Part shown: positions 35,994 to 43,637 of the stretch, piece after piece | Numbering within the stretch: position 1 is the stretch's first letter | How the letters are laid out: each line of letters starts with the position of its first letter | Program-made: the position numbers and the translations under genes | Notes under the pieces: model-generated | Databases searched by the model: none | Told to the model about the DNA's origin: nothing | Seen by the model: the letters and a program-made list of their open reading frames with translations, nothing else | Assembly (NCBI RefSeq): GCF_900177515.1 | Contig: NZ_FXAK01000004.1 | Location: 1 to 64,000, forward strand | Length of the DNA: 64,000 nt | Direction: 5' to 3' | Origin: Azospirillum oryzae | Lineage (GTDB): Bacteria; Pseudomonadota; Alphaproteobacteria; Azospirillales; Azospirillaceae

Positions 35994-37286
35994 ATGCGGA
36001 TCCTGTTCGTCCACCAGAACACCCCTGGCCAGTACAAGCATCTCGTCCGCCATTTCGCGGCCGACCCGGCCCATCAGGTCGCCTTCATCGGCAAGGTCCG
36101 GCGCGAGCTGCCGAAGGGCGTGCAGATGGCGCTCTACCGGCCGACGCGCGAGCCGGGGGAGGGCACCCACCCCTATATCCGCATGTTCGAGGGGCAGGTC
36201 CTGCACGGGCAGGGCGCGGTGCGGGCCGGGCTGGCCCTGCAGAAGGCGGGCTTCACCCCCGACGTGATCTGCGCCCATCCCGGCTGGGGCGAGGCACTGT
36301 TCCTGAAGGACCTGTTCCCGGACGCCCGCCTGCTGCTCTATTGCGAGTTCTTCTATCGGGCCGACGGGTCGGACGTCGGCTTCGACCCGGAGCGGCCGGT
36401 GACGCTGGAGACGCGCTGCCGCATCCGCACCAAGAACGCCTCGCTGCTGGCCGGGCTGGAGGCGATGGACTGGGGCGTCAGCCCGACGGAGTGGCAGCGG
36501 CGCCAGCATCCCGACGTGTTCCGCCCGCGCATCTCGGTGATCCATGACGGGGTCGACACCGCGGTCTGCCGACCGGATCCGGCCGCCACCGTCACTCTGC
36601 CCGACGGCCGGACCCTGTCGCGCGAGGACGAGGTGGTGACCTATGTCGCCCGCAACCTGGAGCCCTACCGCGGCTTTCCCACCTTCATGCGGGCGGCGGC
36701 GGAGCTTCTGCGGCGCCGGCCGAAGCTGCAGATCCTGGTGGTGGGCGGCGACGAGGTCAGCTATGGCGCGCCGCCGGAAGGCGGCGGCAGCTGGCGCGAG
36801 ACGATGTGGCGGGAGACGATGCTGGACGCCGCCGGCAACCCACGGCATGAGGCGTCGCGGCTGCATGTGCTGGGCAAGCTGCCCTATGAGGACTACCTGT
36901 CGGTCCTGCGCGTCTCGCGCGCCCACATCTACCTGACCTTCCCCTTCGTCCTGTCCTGGTCGATGCTGGAGGCGATGGCCTGCGGCGCCGTCATCGTCGG
37001 GTCCGACACGCCGCCGGTCGCCGAGGTGATCGAGGACGGGGTGAACGGGCTGCTGACGGACTTCTTCGATCCGCTGGCGCTCGCCGACCGGGTGGAGACG
37101 GCGCTGGACGACCCGGATCTGCGCGCCGCCCTGTCGGCCGCAGCCCGGCGGACGGCGGTGGAGCGCTTCGACCTCGCCACCGTCTGCCTGCCGGCGCAGA
37201 TCCGCCTGCTGGAGGACGTGCAGGCGGGGAGGCTGCCGCCCACCCCATCCGCCGGGGGCCTTGCGCCGGGGGACGGAGTGAATTAA
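35994..37286 (+). CDS. Glycosyltransferase family 4
   Basis: The ATG at 35994 (MRILFVHQNTPGQYKHL) gives 430 residues, the usual start for this family; an upstream ATG at 35922 is less likely. The protein has the two-lobed GT-B layout. The N-terminal lobe includes DVICAHPGWGEALF. The C-terminal lobe includes FVLSWSMLEAMACGAVIVGSDTPPVAEVI with the conserved Glu, and nearby EPYRGFPTFMRA. It transfers a sugar from a nucleotide donor. It is a clear paralogue of the gene at 53336-54574, sharing AHPGWG and SYPFVLSW-like blocks. Confidence 0.92.
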   Translation: MRILFVHQNTPGQYKHLVRHFAADPAHQVAFIGKVRRELPKGVQMALYRPTREPGEGTHPYIRMFEGQVLHGQGAVRAGLALQKAGFTPDVICAHPGWGEALFLKDLFPDARLLLYCEFFYRADGSDVGFDPERPVTLETRCRIRTKNASLLAGLEAMDWGVSPTEWQRRQHPDVFRPRISVIHDGVDTAVCRPDPAATVTLPDGRTLSREDEVVTYVARNLEPYRGFPTFMRAAAELLRRRPKLQILVVGGDEVSYGAPPEGGGSWRETMWRETMLDAAGNPRHEASRLHVLGKLPYEDYLSVLRVSRAHIYLTFPFVLSWSMLEAMACGAVIVGSDTPPVAEVIEDGVNGLLTDFFDPLALADRVETALDDPDLRAALSAAARRTAVERFDLATVCLPAQIRLLEDVQAGRLPPTPSAGGLAPGDGVN

Positions 37287-37304
37287 CCCGATCGTCAGAA
37301 AGCA

Positions 37305-37346
37305 CCGGTTACGGTCGGGGTTCATTTCGATCCCGACCGTAGCCGG
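37305..37346. terminator. 15-bp stem-loop between GT4 gene and pseB
   Basis: Arms 37305-37319 and 37332-37346 pair over 15 bases with one G-T type mismatch around a 12-base loop. It lies 19 bases behind the GT4 stop. It probably ends or attenuates transcription, although no T run follows. Confidence 0.5.
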
Positions 37347-37471
37347 CGGTTTCGAGCGATGCGGACCTTCAACGGATGGAACCGGCGGTGACCACACATT
37401 CCAGCAGGGCCAGCGGACCCGAGGCATGGACCCCGGACGGGGCGGACGGAGGTCTGGAGGCGGGGTTGCGC

Positions 37472-38464
37472 ATGCTGGACGGCCGCTCGGTCCTGGTGAC
37501 GGGGGGGACCGGATCCTTCGGCCGCCGCTTCGTCGAGACGGTGATGCGGCACGCCAGACCGCGCCGGGTCATCATCTTCTCCCGCGACGAATTCAAGCAG
37601 TACGAGATGCAGCAGCACATGCCGGCGGACTGGGCGCCGACGCTGCGCTATTTCATCGGCGACGTGCGCGATTGCGAACGGCTGAAGCTGGCGATGCGCG
37701 GGGTCGATTTCTGCGTCCATGCCGCGGCGCTGAAGCATGTGCCGGCCGCCGAATACAACCCGATGGAGTGCATCAACACCAACGTCTACGGGGCGGAGAA
37801 TGTGGTGCGGGCGGCGCTGTCGGCGGGGGTGCGGCGTGTCGTCGCGCTGTCGACCGACAAGGCGGCCAACCCGATCAACCTCTACGGCGCCAGCAAGCTG
37901 GCATCGGACAAGATCTTCATCGCCGCCAACAACCTGTCGGGCACGCTCGACACCCGCTTCGCGGTGGTGCGCTACGGCAATGTGGTGGGGTCGCGCGGCA
38001 GCGTCGTGCCGCTGTTCCGCAAGATGATCGCCGAGGGGGCCGACCATCTGCCGCTCACCGACGAACGGATGACCCGCTTCTGGATCACCCTGCAGCATGG
38101 CGTCGATTTCGTGCTGTCCTGCTTCGCCATGATGCAGGGCGGCGAGATCTTCGTGCCGAAGATCCCCAGCATGCGCATCGCCGACCTCGCCCGCGCCATG
38201 GCGCCGGACCTGCCGCAGAAGATCGTCGGCATCCGGCCGGGCGAGAAGCTGCATGAGGTGATGATCACCGAGGACGATTCCCGCCAGACCTACGAGCTGG
38301 CCGACCGCTACGTCATCGAGCCGGCCTTCACCTTCTGGCAGCATGCGCCGTACGAGCGGCTGAACGCCCGCCCGGTGGCCGACGGCTTCCGCTATGCCAG
38401 CGACGGCAACGACGACTGGCTGGACGGCGAGCGGCTGCGCCGCCTGCTGACGGAAGCGCCCTGA
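37472..38464 (+). CDS. pseB: UDP-N-acetylglucosamine 4,6-dehydratase (inverting), PseB
   Basis: The ATG at 37472 is preceded by GGAGGCGGGG and gives 330 residues, matching PseB/FlaA1. An upstream ATG at 37376 exists, but its extension is unlike the family. Landmarks are VTGGTGSFGRRFV, HAAALKHVPAAEYNP, STDKAANPINLYGASK and the C-terminal GIRPGEKLHE. It makes the 4-keto-6-deoxy-L-AltNAc intermediate, the first step toward pseudaminic acid. The stop overlaps the pseC start (TGATG). Confidence 0.92.
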   Translation: MLDGRSVLVTGGTGSFGRRFVETVMRHARPRRVIIFSRDEFKQYEMQQHMPADWAPTLRYFIGDVRDCERLKLAMRGVDFCVHAAALKHVPAAEYNPMECINTNVYGAENVVRAALSAGVRRVVALSTDKAANPINLYGASKLASDKIFIAANNLSGTLDTRFAVVRYGNVVGSRGSVVPLFRKMIAEGADHLPLTDERMTRFWITLQHGVDFVLSCFAMMQGGEIFVPKIPSMRIADLARAMAPDLPQKIVGIRPGEKLHEVMITEDDSRQTYELADRYVIEPAFTFWQHAPYERLNARPVADGFRYASDGNDDWLDGERLRRLLTEAP

Positions 38465-39711
38465 TGGCGGATCCCCTGCCGGTGGATCTGGCCTTCCTCC
38501 CCTATGGCCGCCAGTCGGTGGAGGAGGACGACATCGCCGCGGTGGCGGCGGTGCTGCGCGGCGACTGGCTGACCCAGGGGCCGGCGGTTGCCGGCTTCGA
38601 GCGGGCGTTGGCCGCGCGGGTCGGGGCGGCCGAGGCGGTCGCCTGCGCCAACGGCACCGCGGCGCTGCGGCTGGCCTATGCCGCGCTCGGCATCGGGCCG
38701 GGCGACGCGGTGGTGGTGCCGTCCAACACCTTCCTCGCCACCGCATCGGCCGCCCGCCATGCCGGGGCCGAGGTCGCCTTCGCCGACGTCGATCCCGACA
38801 GCGGCCTGATGGGCGTCGCCGAGGCCGAGGCCGCCATCGCCCGCGCGGCCAAGGCCGGCTGGCGCGTCCGCGCGCTCGCCCCCGTCCATTACGCCGGGCA
38901 GACGGCCCCGATGGACGGACTGGCCGGGCTCGCGCAGGCCGAGGGGCTGGCGCTGGTCGAGGACGCCTGCCACGCCGTCGGCACGGTGGATGTGTCGGGA
39001 GGCGGCGAGACACCGGTCGGCGCCGGCCGTCCGGAGGTGGAGGCGGGGTCGCTGACCGTCTTCTCCTTCCACCCGGTCAAGACCATCGCGGCGGGGGAGG
39101 GCGGGGCGGTCACCGGCAGCGACCCGTCGCTGATGGCGCGGGTGCGGCGCCTGTGCAACCACGGCATGATGCGCGAGCCGCAGGAGGGCGAGGGCTTCGC
39201 CGATCCCGAGGCCGCGCTGGATGCGGAGGGGAAGGCCAACCCCTGGTACTATGAGATGGCGGAGCCCGGCTTCAACCATCGCCTGTCCGACATCCACGCG
39301 GCGCTGGTGCTGAGCCAGCTCGGCCGGCTCGACCGCTTCGTCGACCGGCGGGCGCGGCTGATGGCGCTCTATGCGGAGCGGCTGGCGCCGCTGGCCCCGC
39401 TGGTGCGGCCGCCGGCCCTGGTTCCCTGGTGCCGGCCGGCCTGGCACCTGTGCGCCGCCCGCATCGATTTCGATGCCGCGGGGCGGAGCCGGTCTGCCGT
39501 GATGGCGGCCCTGCGCGCCCTGGGCGTCGGCACCCAGGTGCACTATATCCCGGTCCATCGCCAACCCTACTGGCGCCGCCGCTATGGCGACCTCGCCCTG
39601 CCCGGCGCCATGGCCCATTATGCCCACACGCTGTCGCTGCCGCTGTTCCCGGCCATGGCCGACGGCGATGTCGACCGGGTCGCCGCGGCGCTGGAGCGGG
39701 CTCTGTCCTGA
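38464..39711 (+). CDS. pseC: UDP-4-keto-6-deoxy-AltNAc aminotransferase, PseC
   Basis: The protein has 415 residues and belongs to the DegT/DnrJ/EryC1 PLP enzymes. The PLP lysine lies in SFHPVKTIAAGEGG. Other landmarks are ACANGTAALRLAY and the N-terminal PYGRQSVEEDDIAAV typical of PseC. It adds an amino group at C4 of the PseB product. The remaining pseudaminic acid genes (pseH, G, I, F) are not in the window, so the amino sugar may be used directly in a glycan or finished by genes elsewhere. Confidence 0.9.
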   Translation: MADPLPVDLAFLPYGRQSVEEDDIAAVAAVLRGDWLTQGPAVAGFERALAARVGAAEAVACANGTAALRLAYAALGIGPGDAVVVPSNTFLATASAARHAGAEVAFADVDPDSGLMGVAEAEAAIARAAKAGWRVRALAPVHYAGQTAPMDGLAGLAQAEGLALVEDACHAVGTVDVSGGGETPVGAGRPEVEAGSLTVFSFHPVKTIAAGEGGAVTGSDPSLMARVRRLCNHGMMREPQEGEGFADPEAALDAEGKANPWYYEMAEPGFNHRLSDIHAALVLSQLGRLDRFVDRRARLMALYAERLAPLAPLVRPPALVPWCRPAWHLCAARIDFDAAGRSRSAVMAALRALGVGTQVHYIPVHRQPYWRRRYGDLALPGAMAHYAHTLSLPLFPAMADGDVDRVAAALERALS

Positions 39712-39895
39712 CGGAAGATTAGGGTCCAGACCGTTTCGCCCAAGCGATTCCGTTAGCGTTTTGGACAGGATGGACGGATAACAATGGCGTCGTCAGGACG
39801 GCATAGGCCTAGGTCCAACGGCTGAAGAGCCGCATGGCCGGGGTCGGGTCATCCCGAACGCCGCTCCACAGTGTTTCGCGTACGGACCTTCGATT
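39712..39895. other. Intergenic region before the flippase, nothing firm recognised
   Basis: These 184 bases lie between pseC and the flippase gene. No hairpin, strong promoter or clear gene is visible. It is moderately AT-richer than its neighbours, as a promoter region would be. Confidence 0.45.
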
Positions 39896-41464
39896 TTGCT
39901 TCGCAACACGCTCTGGAATCTGCTTGGCGAGGGGCTGCCCATGGCGGCGGCCCTGCTGTCGATTCCGTGGCTCATCTCCGCCGTCGGGATGGAGCGCTTC
40001 GGCGCGCTGACCCTGATCTGGGCGCTGCTCGGCTATCTGGGCGTGCTGGACCTCGGGCTGGGACGGTCGCTGGTCCAGGTCGTCGCCGACCGGATCGGGC
40101 ATGGGGCGGAGCATGCCAGCGGCTCCGCCGACAGCTCTGCGAACAGCTCTGCGAACACGGCGGGCATCGCCGGGCCGGCCATCGCGCTGATGGGGGCCAT
40201 CGGCCTGCTGACCGGCGGGGTGGTGGCGCTGGGCGCCGGGCTGCTGGCCGACCGTTTCCAGCTGGAGACCGGCACCTCGCCGGAGGAGATCCGCAACAGC
40301 CTGCTGGTGGCCGCGGCCATCGTGCCGATCGCGCTGGTCTCCGCCGGGCTGCGCGGCGTGCTGGAGGCGCACCAGCGTTTCCGCCCGATCAGCCTGGTGC
40401 GGATGACGGTGGGGGTGCTGAATTACCTGAGCCCGCTCTGCGTGCTGCCCTTCAGCCAGAGCCTGGTGCCGGTGATCGCCGCCATCGCGGTGGGGCGCTT
40501 CATCGGGCTGGTCGGCTACGGCATCCTGGCGGTGCGGCAGCTGCCGGACCTGCTGCGGCCCGGCCGCTGGGGCCGGCCATCCTTGCGCGGGCTGTTCACC
40601 ATGAGCGCCTGGATGATGCTGAACAATCTGGTCGGCCCGGCGATGCTCTATGCCGACCGCTTCATCCTGCTCAGCCTTGTACCGGCGGCGATGGTCGCCT
40701 TCTACACGACGCCGTTCGAGCTCTTGTCGCGGCTGATGGTGATCCCCGGCGCGCTGTCGCTGGCGCTGTTCCCGCTGGCCTCCAGCCTGTTCCGGCGCGA
40801 TCCGCCGGCGCTGGGCCGCATCCTGGACGCCGGCGGCCACCTGACGCTGGCGGTGTTCCTGGTCATGCAGGCCGCCACCATCGTCGGCGGCGAGACGGCG
40901 CTGGAGCTGTGGCTGGGGCCGGCCTTCGCCGCCAACAGCGCATCGGTGCTGTCGATCCTGATGCTGGGCGTCTTCTTCAACGCCACCGCCTATGTGCCCA
41001 ACACCCTGATCCAGAGCGTCGGCCGCGTCGACGTGACCGCAAGGCTGCAGATGGCCGAGCTGCCGGTCTATCTGGGCGTGCTGTGGCTGCTGGCCGAGCG
41101 CTATGGCGCGGTCGGCGCCGCCGTGGCCTGGAGCCTGCGCACCGCGGTCGATTGCGGGCTTCTGCTGGTGCTGCTGCCGCGGCTGGCGCCGGGGACCGGA
41201 GCGGTGGCGCTGACCATCGGCCTGCGCGCGCTGCTGGCCGGGGCGGCCGGTCTGGCCGGCCTGCTGGTCGGCGGGCCGGTGGGGGCGGCGATCAGCCTGA
41301 CCGGTCTGCTGGCGGTCGGGCTGGGGGTGGCCGGCCGGCTGCTGCGCACCCGGTCGTGGGAGAAGCTGGCCGCCCCGCTGCGCAAGACGCGGCCGGCCGC
41401 CGCCCTGCCGGCGCCTATGATCGACGGGCGGGCCATCGACGGAGCGGCGACGGACCGTCCGTGA
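39896..41464 (+). CDS. Oligosaccharide flippase (Wzx-like, MOP superfamily)
   Basis: The protein has 522 residues from a TTG start; the next in-frame ATG would cut into the first helix. There are about 14 hydrophobic segments. The opening LLRNTLWNLLGEGLPMAAALL and the stretch LGYLGVLDLGLGRSLVQ match RfbX/Wzx-type proteins. It would move undecaprenyl-linked oligosaccharide to the periplasmic face. The C-terminal tail is short and hydrophilic. Its TGA stop (41462-41464) lies within the right end of TnpB element 2, so the natural C-terminus may have been cut off. Confidence 0.88.
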   Translation: MLRNTLWNLLGEGLPMAAALLSIPWLISAVGMERFGALTLIWALLGYLGVLDLGLGRSLVQVVADRIGHGAEHASGSADSSANSSANTAGIAGPAIALMGAIGLLTGGVVALGAGLLADRFQLETGTSPEEIRNSLLVAAAIVPIALVSAGLRGVLEAHQRFRPISLVRMTVGVLNYLSPLCVLPFSQSLVPVIAAIAVGRFIGLVGYGILAVRQLPDLLRPGRWGRPSLRGLFTMSAWMMLNNLVGPAMLYADRFILLSLVPAAMVAFYTTPFELLSRLMVIPGALSLALFPLASSLFRRDPPALGRILDAGGHLTLAVFLVMQAATIVGGETALELWLGPAFAANSASVLSILMLGVFFNATAYVPNTLIQSVGRVDVTARLQMAELPVYLGVLWLLAERYGAVGAAVAWSLRTAVDCGLLLVLLPRLAPGTGAVALTIGLRALLAGAAGLAGLLVGGPVGAAISLTGLLAVGLGVAGRLLRTRSWEKLAAPLRKTRPAAALPAPMIDGRAIDGAATDRP

Positions 41465-41560
41465 CTTCTCCCCTCCTGAAAGGAGGGGCTTCTCTCAGCC
41501 AGCCTTACGGCTGACGGAGACGTCGCGGTTCTTCGCCTGGCCCACGCCTCGGGCTCCCCG
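41461..41560 (-). ncRNA. Omega-RNA 3' region / right end of TnpB element 2
   Basis: On the minus strand, this overlaps the last codons of tnpB. It has a hairpin CAGCC-TTAC-GGCTG (41500-41513) and a strong terminal hairpin CCCCTCCT-AGGAGGGG (41470-41477 with 41481-41488). It ends in GAAGTCAC at 41461. This hairpin-plus-GAAGTCAC arrangement is what I recognise as a TnpB element right end, the scaffold of its guide RNA. The guide would be read from the flippase gene's 3' end. Confidence 0.65.
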
Positions 41561-42943
41561 CGCTGCCACCGGACGTCCTCCGGCAGGATCTTGATCTCGC
41601 GTCCGAGAGGCGTCAGGCGAAGCCTTCGGCTTCGCTGAGAGCCCGGACAGTGTCTTCTTTCGCTTCGCCGGCGCCGGCTTGGCCGCGGACTCTCCGCTAT
41701 CCACTCGGCGTATGAACTCCCGCGTCGCCAGCCGCTCGATATTACGCGCCGCGTTCACATCGGCATGACACGCAAAGCCACACAGCGGGCAGGCAAACTC
41801 GGCCTGGTTGATCCGGCCATGCGACAAATGCGCCGTCTCCGGGCTGTCCTTCGGGTGCCGATGGCATTCCGAGCAGGTCTGGCTCGTCCGAGCCGGGTTG
41901 ATCGCCACCACCGCCGCTCCGTACCAGCCGGCCTTGTAGGTCAGCATGCGCCGGAATTTGCCGAAGGCGTTGCCGAGAAGGCCACGGTTTAGCCCGGCCT
42001 TCTGGGCAACCTTGCGGCCCGGTGCTTCGGCCGAGCCGCGGGCACTGGCCGTCATGGTCGCGATGCGCAAGTCCTCGATGCCGATCAGGCCGTGGTTCTG
42101 GGCCAGGTCGCTCGTGATCTTGTGCAACGCGTCGTCCCGTCGGCGTCGGACCCGCTGGTCCAGCGCCCGCAAGGACTCTCGCAGTTTCATTTCCCGCCGC
42201 GACCGGTTGATCCGACCGTACGCCTTGCGGGCTTCGACTGCCCGCGCGATACGCCGTTCCAGGCGCAAGCGCCGCTTGGCTTCGCCATCCGTCTCACCGG
42301 GCACGGCGTAGACATGCCCGTCGGCGCGCGTGTAGGCGTTGGCCACGCCGAAGTCGACGCCGGTGAAGCCCTTGAGCAGCGTGTCGTGGCCGAGTGGTCG
42401 CGGCGTGGTGACCTCAATCTCGCAGCACACCGACACCCACCAGGTAAGCCCCTGGCGCTGCAGGGTGATGTGCTTGGGCGTACCCTCCAGCGGCCGGTGG
42501 AAGCAAACCGGGATGAAGCCGAGGCCGCCGGGAAAGTGGATGCCGTCGCGCGTCAGCGCGACCATGTCCACGACTTCGCCGGTCTTGGCGTCGGTGCGGG
42601 TCATCTGCGGGAAGCGCAGGCTGTCATCCTCGAACTTCTTCCAGGGCCGGGGGTAGCCGCCTTGGCCCGTGAAGAAGCACTGGAAGGCGTGGTCGAGGTC
42701 TTTGAGGGCCTGCTGGAGGCACTGGCTGAAGCATTCGGCGAGCCAGGGGAACTCGGCCTTGAGCGTCGGCAGGTCAGCGGTCTGCTTGGTGTAGCCGAAG
42801 GAACGGCCCTTGCGGGAGAACATGCGGTGCTGATCGAGGCCGAGGTTGTGGACCACGCGGGCGCAGCCGAACCAACGCGCCAGCATGGCCTGAGCGGCCG
42901 GGCTGGGATAGGCGCGGTAGCGGAAGCCCTTGTGGATCAGCAC
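41495..42943 (-). CDS. tnpB: TnpB, RNA-guided endonuclease, with long C-terminal tail
   Basis: The protein has 482 residues from a GTG; it begins LIHKGFRYRAYPSPAAQ. The RuvC acidic residues are present in GVDFGVANAY, IGIEDLRIAT and HADVNAARN. The zinc ribbon is complete (TCSECH and ACPLCG). A basic tail of about 75 residues after the last RuvC motif is longer than usual. It is encoded by DNA that also forms the predicted omega-RNA, so it may simply be that RNA's coding shadow. No tnpA is adjacent. The element sits at the 3' end of the flippase gene, pointing against it. Confidence 0.93.
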   Translation of the reverse strand: MLIHKGFRYRAYPSPAAQAMLARWFGCARVVHNLGLDQHRMFSRKGRSFGYTKQTADLPTLKAEFPWLAECFSQCLQQALKDLDHAFQCFFTGQGGYPRPWKKFEDDSLRFPQMTRTDAKTGEVVDMVALTRDGIHFPGGLGFIPVCFHRPLEGTPKHITLQRQGLTWWVSVCCEIEVTTPRPLGHDTLLKGFTGVDFGVANAYTRADGHVYAVPGETDGEAKRRLRLERRIARAVEARKAYGRINRSRREMKLRESLRALDQRVRRRRDDALHKITSDLAQNHGLIGIEDLRIATMTASARGSAEAPGRKVAQKAGLNRGLLGNAFGKFRRMLTYKAGWYGAAVVAINPARTSQTCSECHRHPKDSPETAHLSHGRINQAEFACPLCGFACHADVNAARNIERLATREFIRRVDSGESAAKPAPAKRKKTLSGLSAKPKASPDASRTRDQDPAGGRPVAARGARGVGQAKNRDVSVSRKAG

Positions 42944-42975
42944 GATGTCGGCACGCCTGGGTTATTTCAGCCGTC

Positions 42976-42993
42976 TGGCATGCTGCCATGCCA
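42976..42993. repeat. Hairpin at the probable left end of TnpB element 2
   Basis: TGGCATG and CATGCCA pair perfectly around CTGC, 33 bases upstream of the tnpB start. IS200/IS605 elements carry such a subterminal hairpin at the left end. The exact cleavage position is not determined. Confidence 0.45.
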
Positions 42994-43020
42994 ATTCAGA
43001 ACATATAAAGAACATAATGC

Positions 43021-43060
43021 ATTCGGGCATCAGAAGTACTGGCGCTTCTGGTGCCCGAAT
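43021..43060. repeat. 16-bp inverted repeat with 8-base loop
   Basis: Arms 43021-43036 and 43045-43060 pair over 16 bases with one G-T mismatch. It lies between the TnpB element and the 98-residue gene. It could be part of the element end, a terminator or an independent palindromic repeat. Confidence 0.6.
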
Positions 43061-43244
43061 AGCGCCTTATATCGCCACCTTGAAGAACGGGGCCTTCCGG
43101 CGCCTTCGCTAACATCGTCTTACGGGCGTAGCCGGCGGGGGCCGGCCGCGCTCGACCGCTGCGGCGCGCAGGTGGTTCCTTTGCCGCCGGAAATGCGCTA
43201 TGTGAGCGGAAACTCTGTGCAACGCTGGTTGGAGTTCGAAGGCC

Positions 43245-43541
43245 ATGGCCGAGGGTACTGTGGACTATTACGCGATGGTCGAAGAGGCTTGGCAGCTCAG
43301 CGACACCGCGCGCGACTATGTGAAGAACGCCGGCCGCGAGGTGGACAACACCGAGCTGTGGGAGAAGGTGTTCGCCTCCTCGCCGCTGATCGACCTGGAG
43401 CGCACCCGCGCCGAAGGCGGCCAGCCGCTGCAGAAGATCTTCTTCAAGAACCCCTACGGCCTGCAGTACCGCGCCGACCACAAGGACTGGATCCCGTTCC
43501 GCCACGGCGCGCTCGACCCGGCCTATCTCCAGGTCATCTGA
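43245..43541 (+). CDS. 98-residue protein of unknown function
   Basis: The ATG at 43245 opens MAEGTVDYYAMVEEAWQLSD. The protein is acidic, rich in Tyr, Trp and Asp, with no signal, membrane helix or cysteine. It ends GALDPAYLQVI. Codon use is strongly GC-biased at third positions, which supports a real gene. I recognise no family. It stands alone, followed by a terminator-like hairpin, between a TnpB element and RTX protein 2. Confidence 0.7.
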   Translation: MAEGTVDYYAMVEEAWQLSDTARDYVKNAGREVDNTELWEKVFASSPLIDLERTRAEGGQPLQKIFFKNPYGLQYRADHKDWIPFRHGALDPAYLQVI

Positions 43542-43577
43542 CCGGGTCATCTGACCGGTTGATCCGATCAGCCTGGA

Positions 43578-43602
43578 CCCCGCCCGGATCCGGCGGGCGG
43601 GG
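43578..43602 (+). terminator. GC-rich hairpin behind the 98-residue gene
   Basis: CCCCGCCCG (43578-43586) pairs with CGGGCGGGG (43594-43602) around a seven-base loop. It lies 37 bases behind the stop and just ahead of RTX protein 2. A tandem GGTCATCTGACC-like duplication precedes it. No T run follows. Confidence 0.55.
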
Positions 43603-43637
43603 CCTTGCGAGCGGTTAGGGACTGTTGGGGGGCGTGC

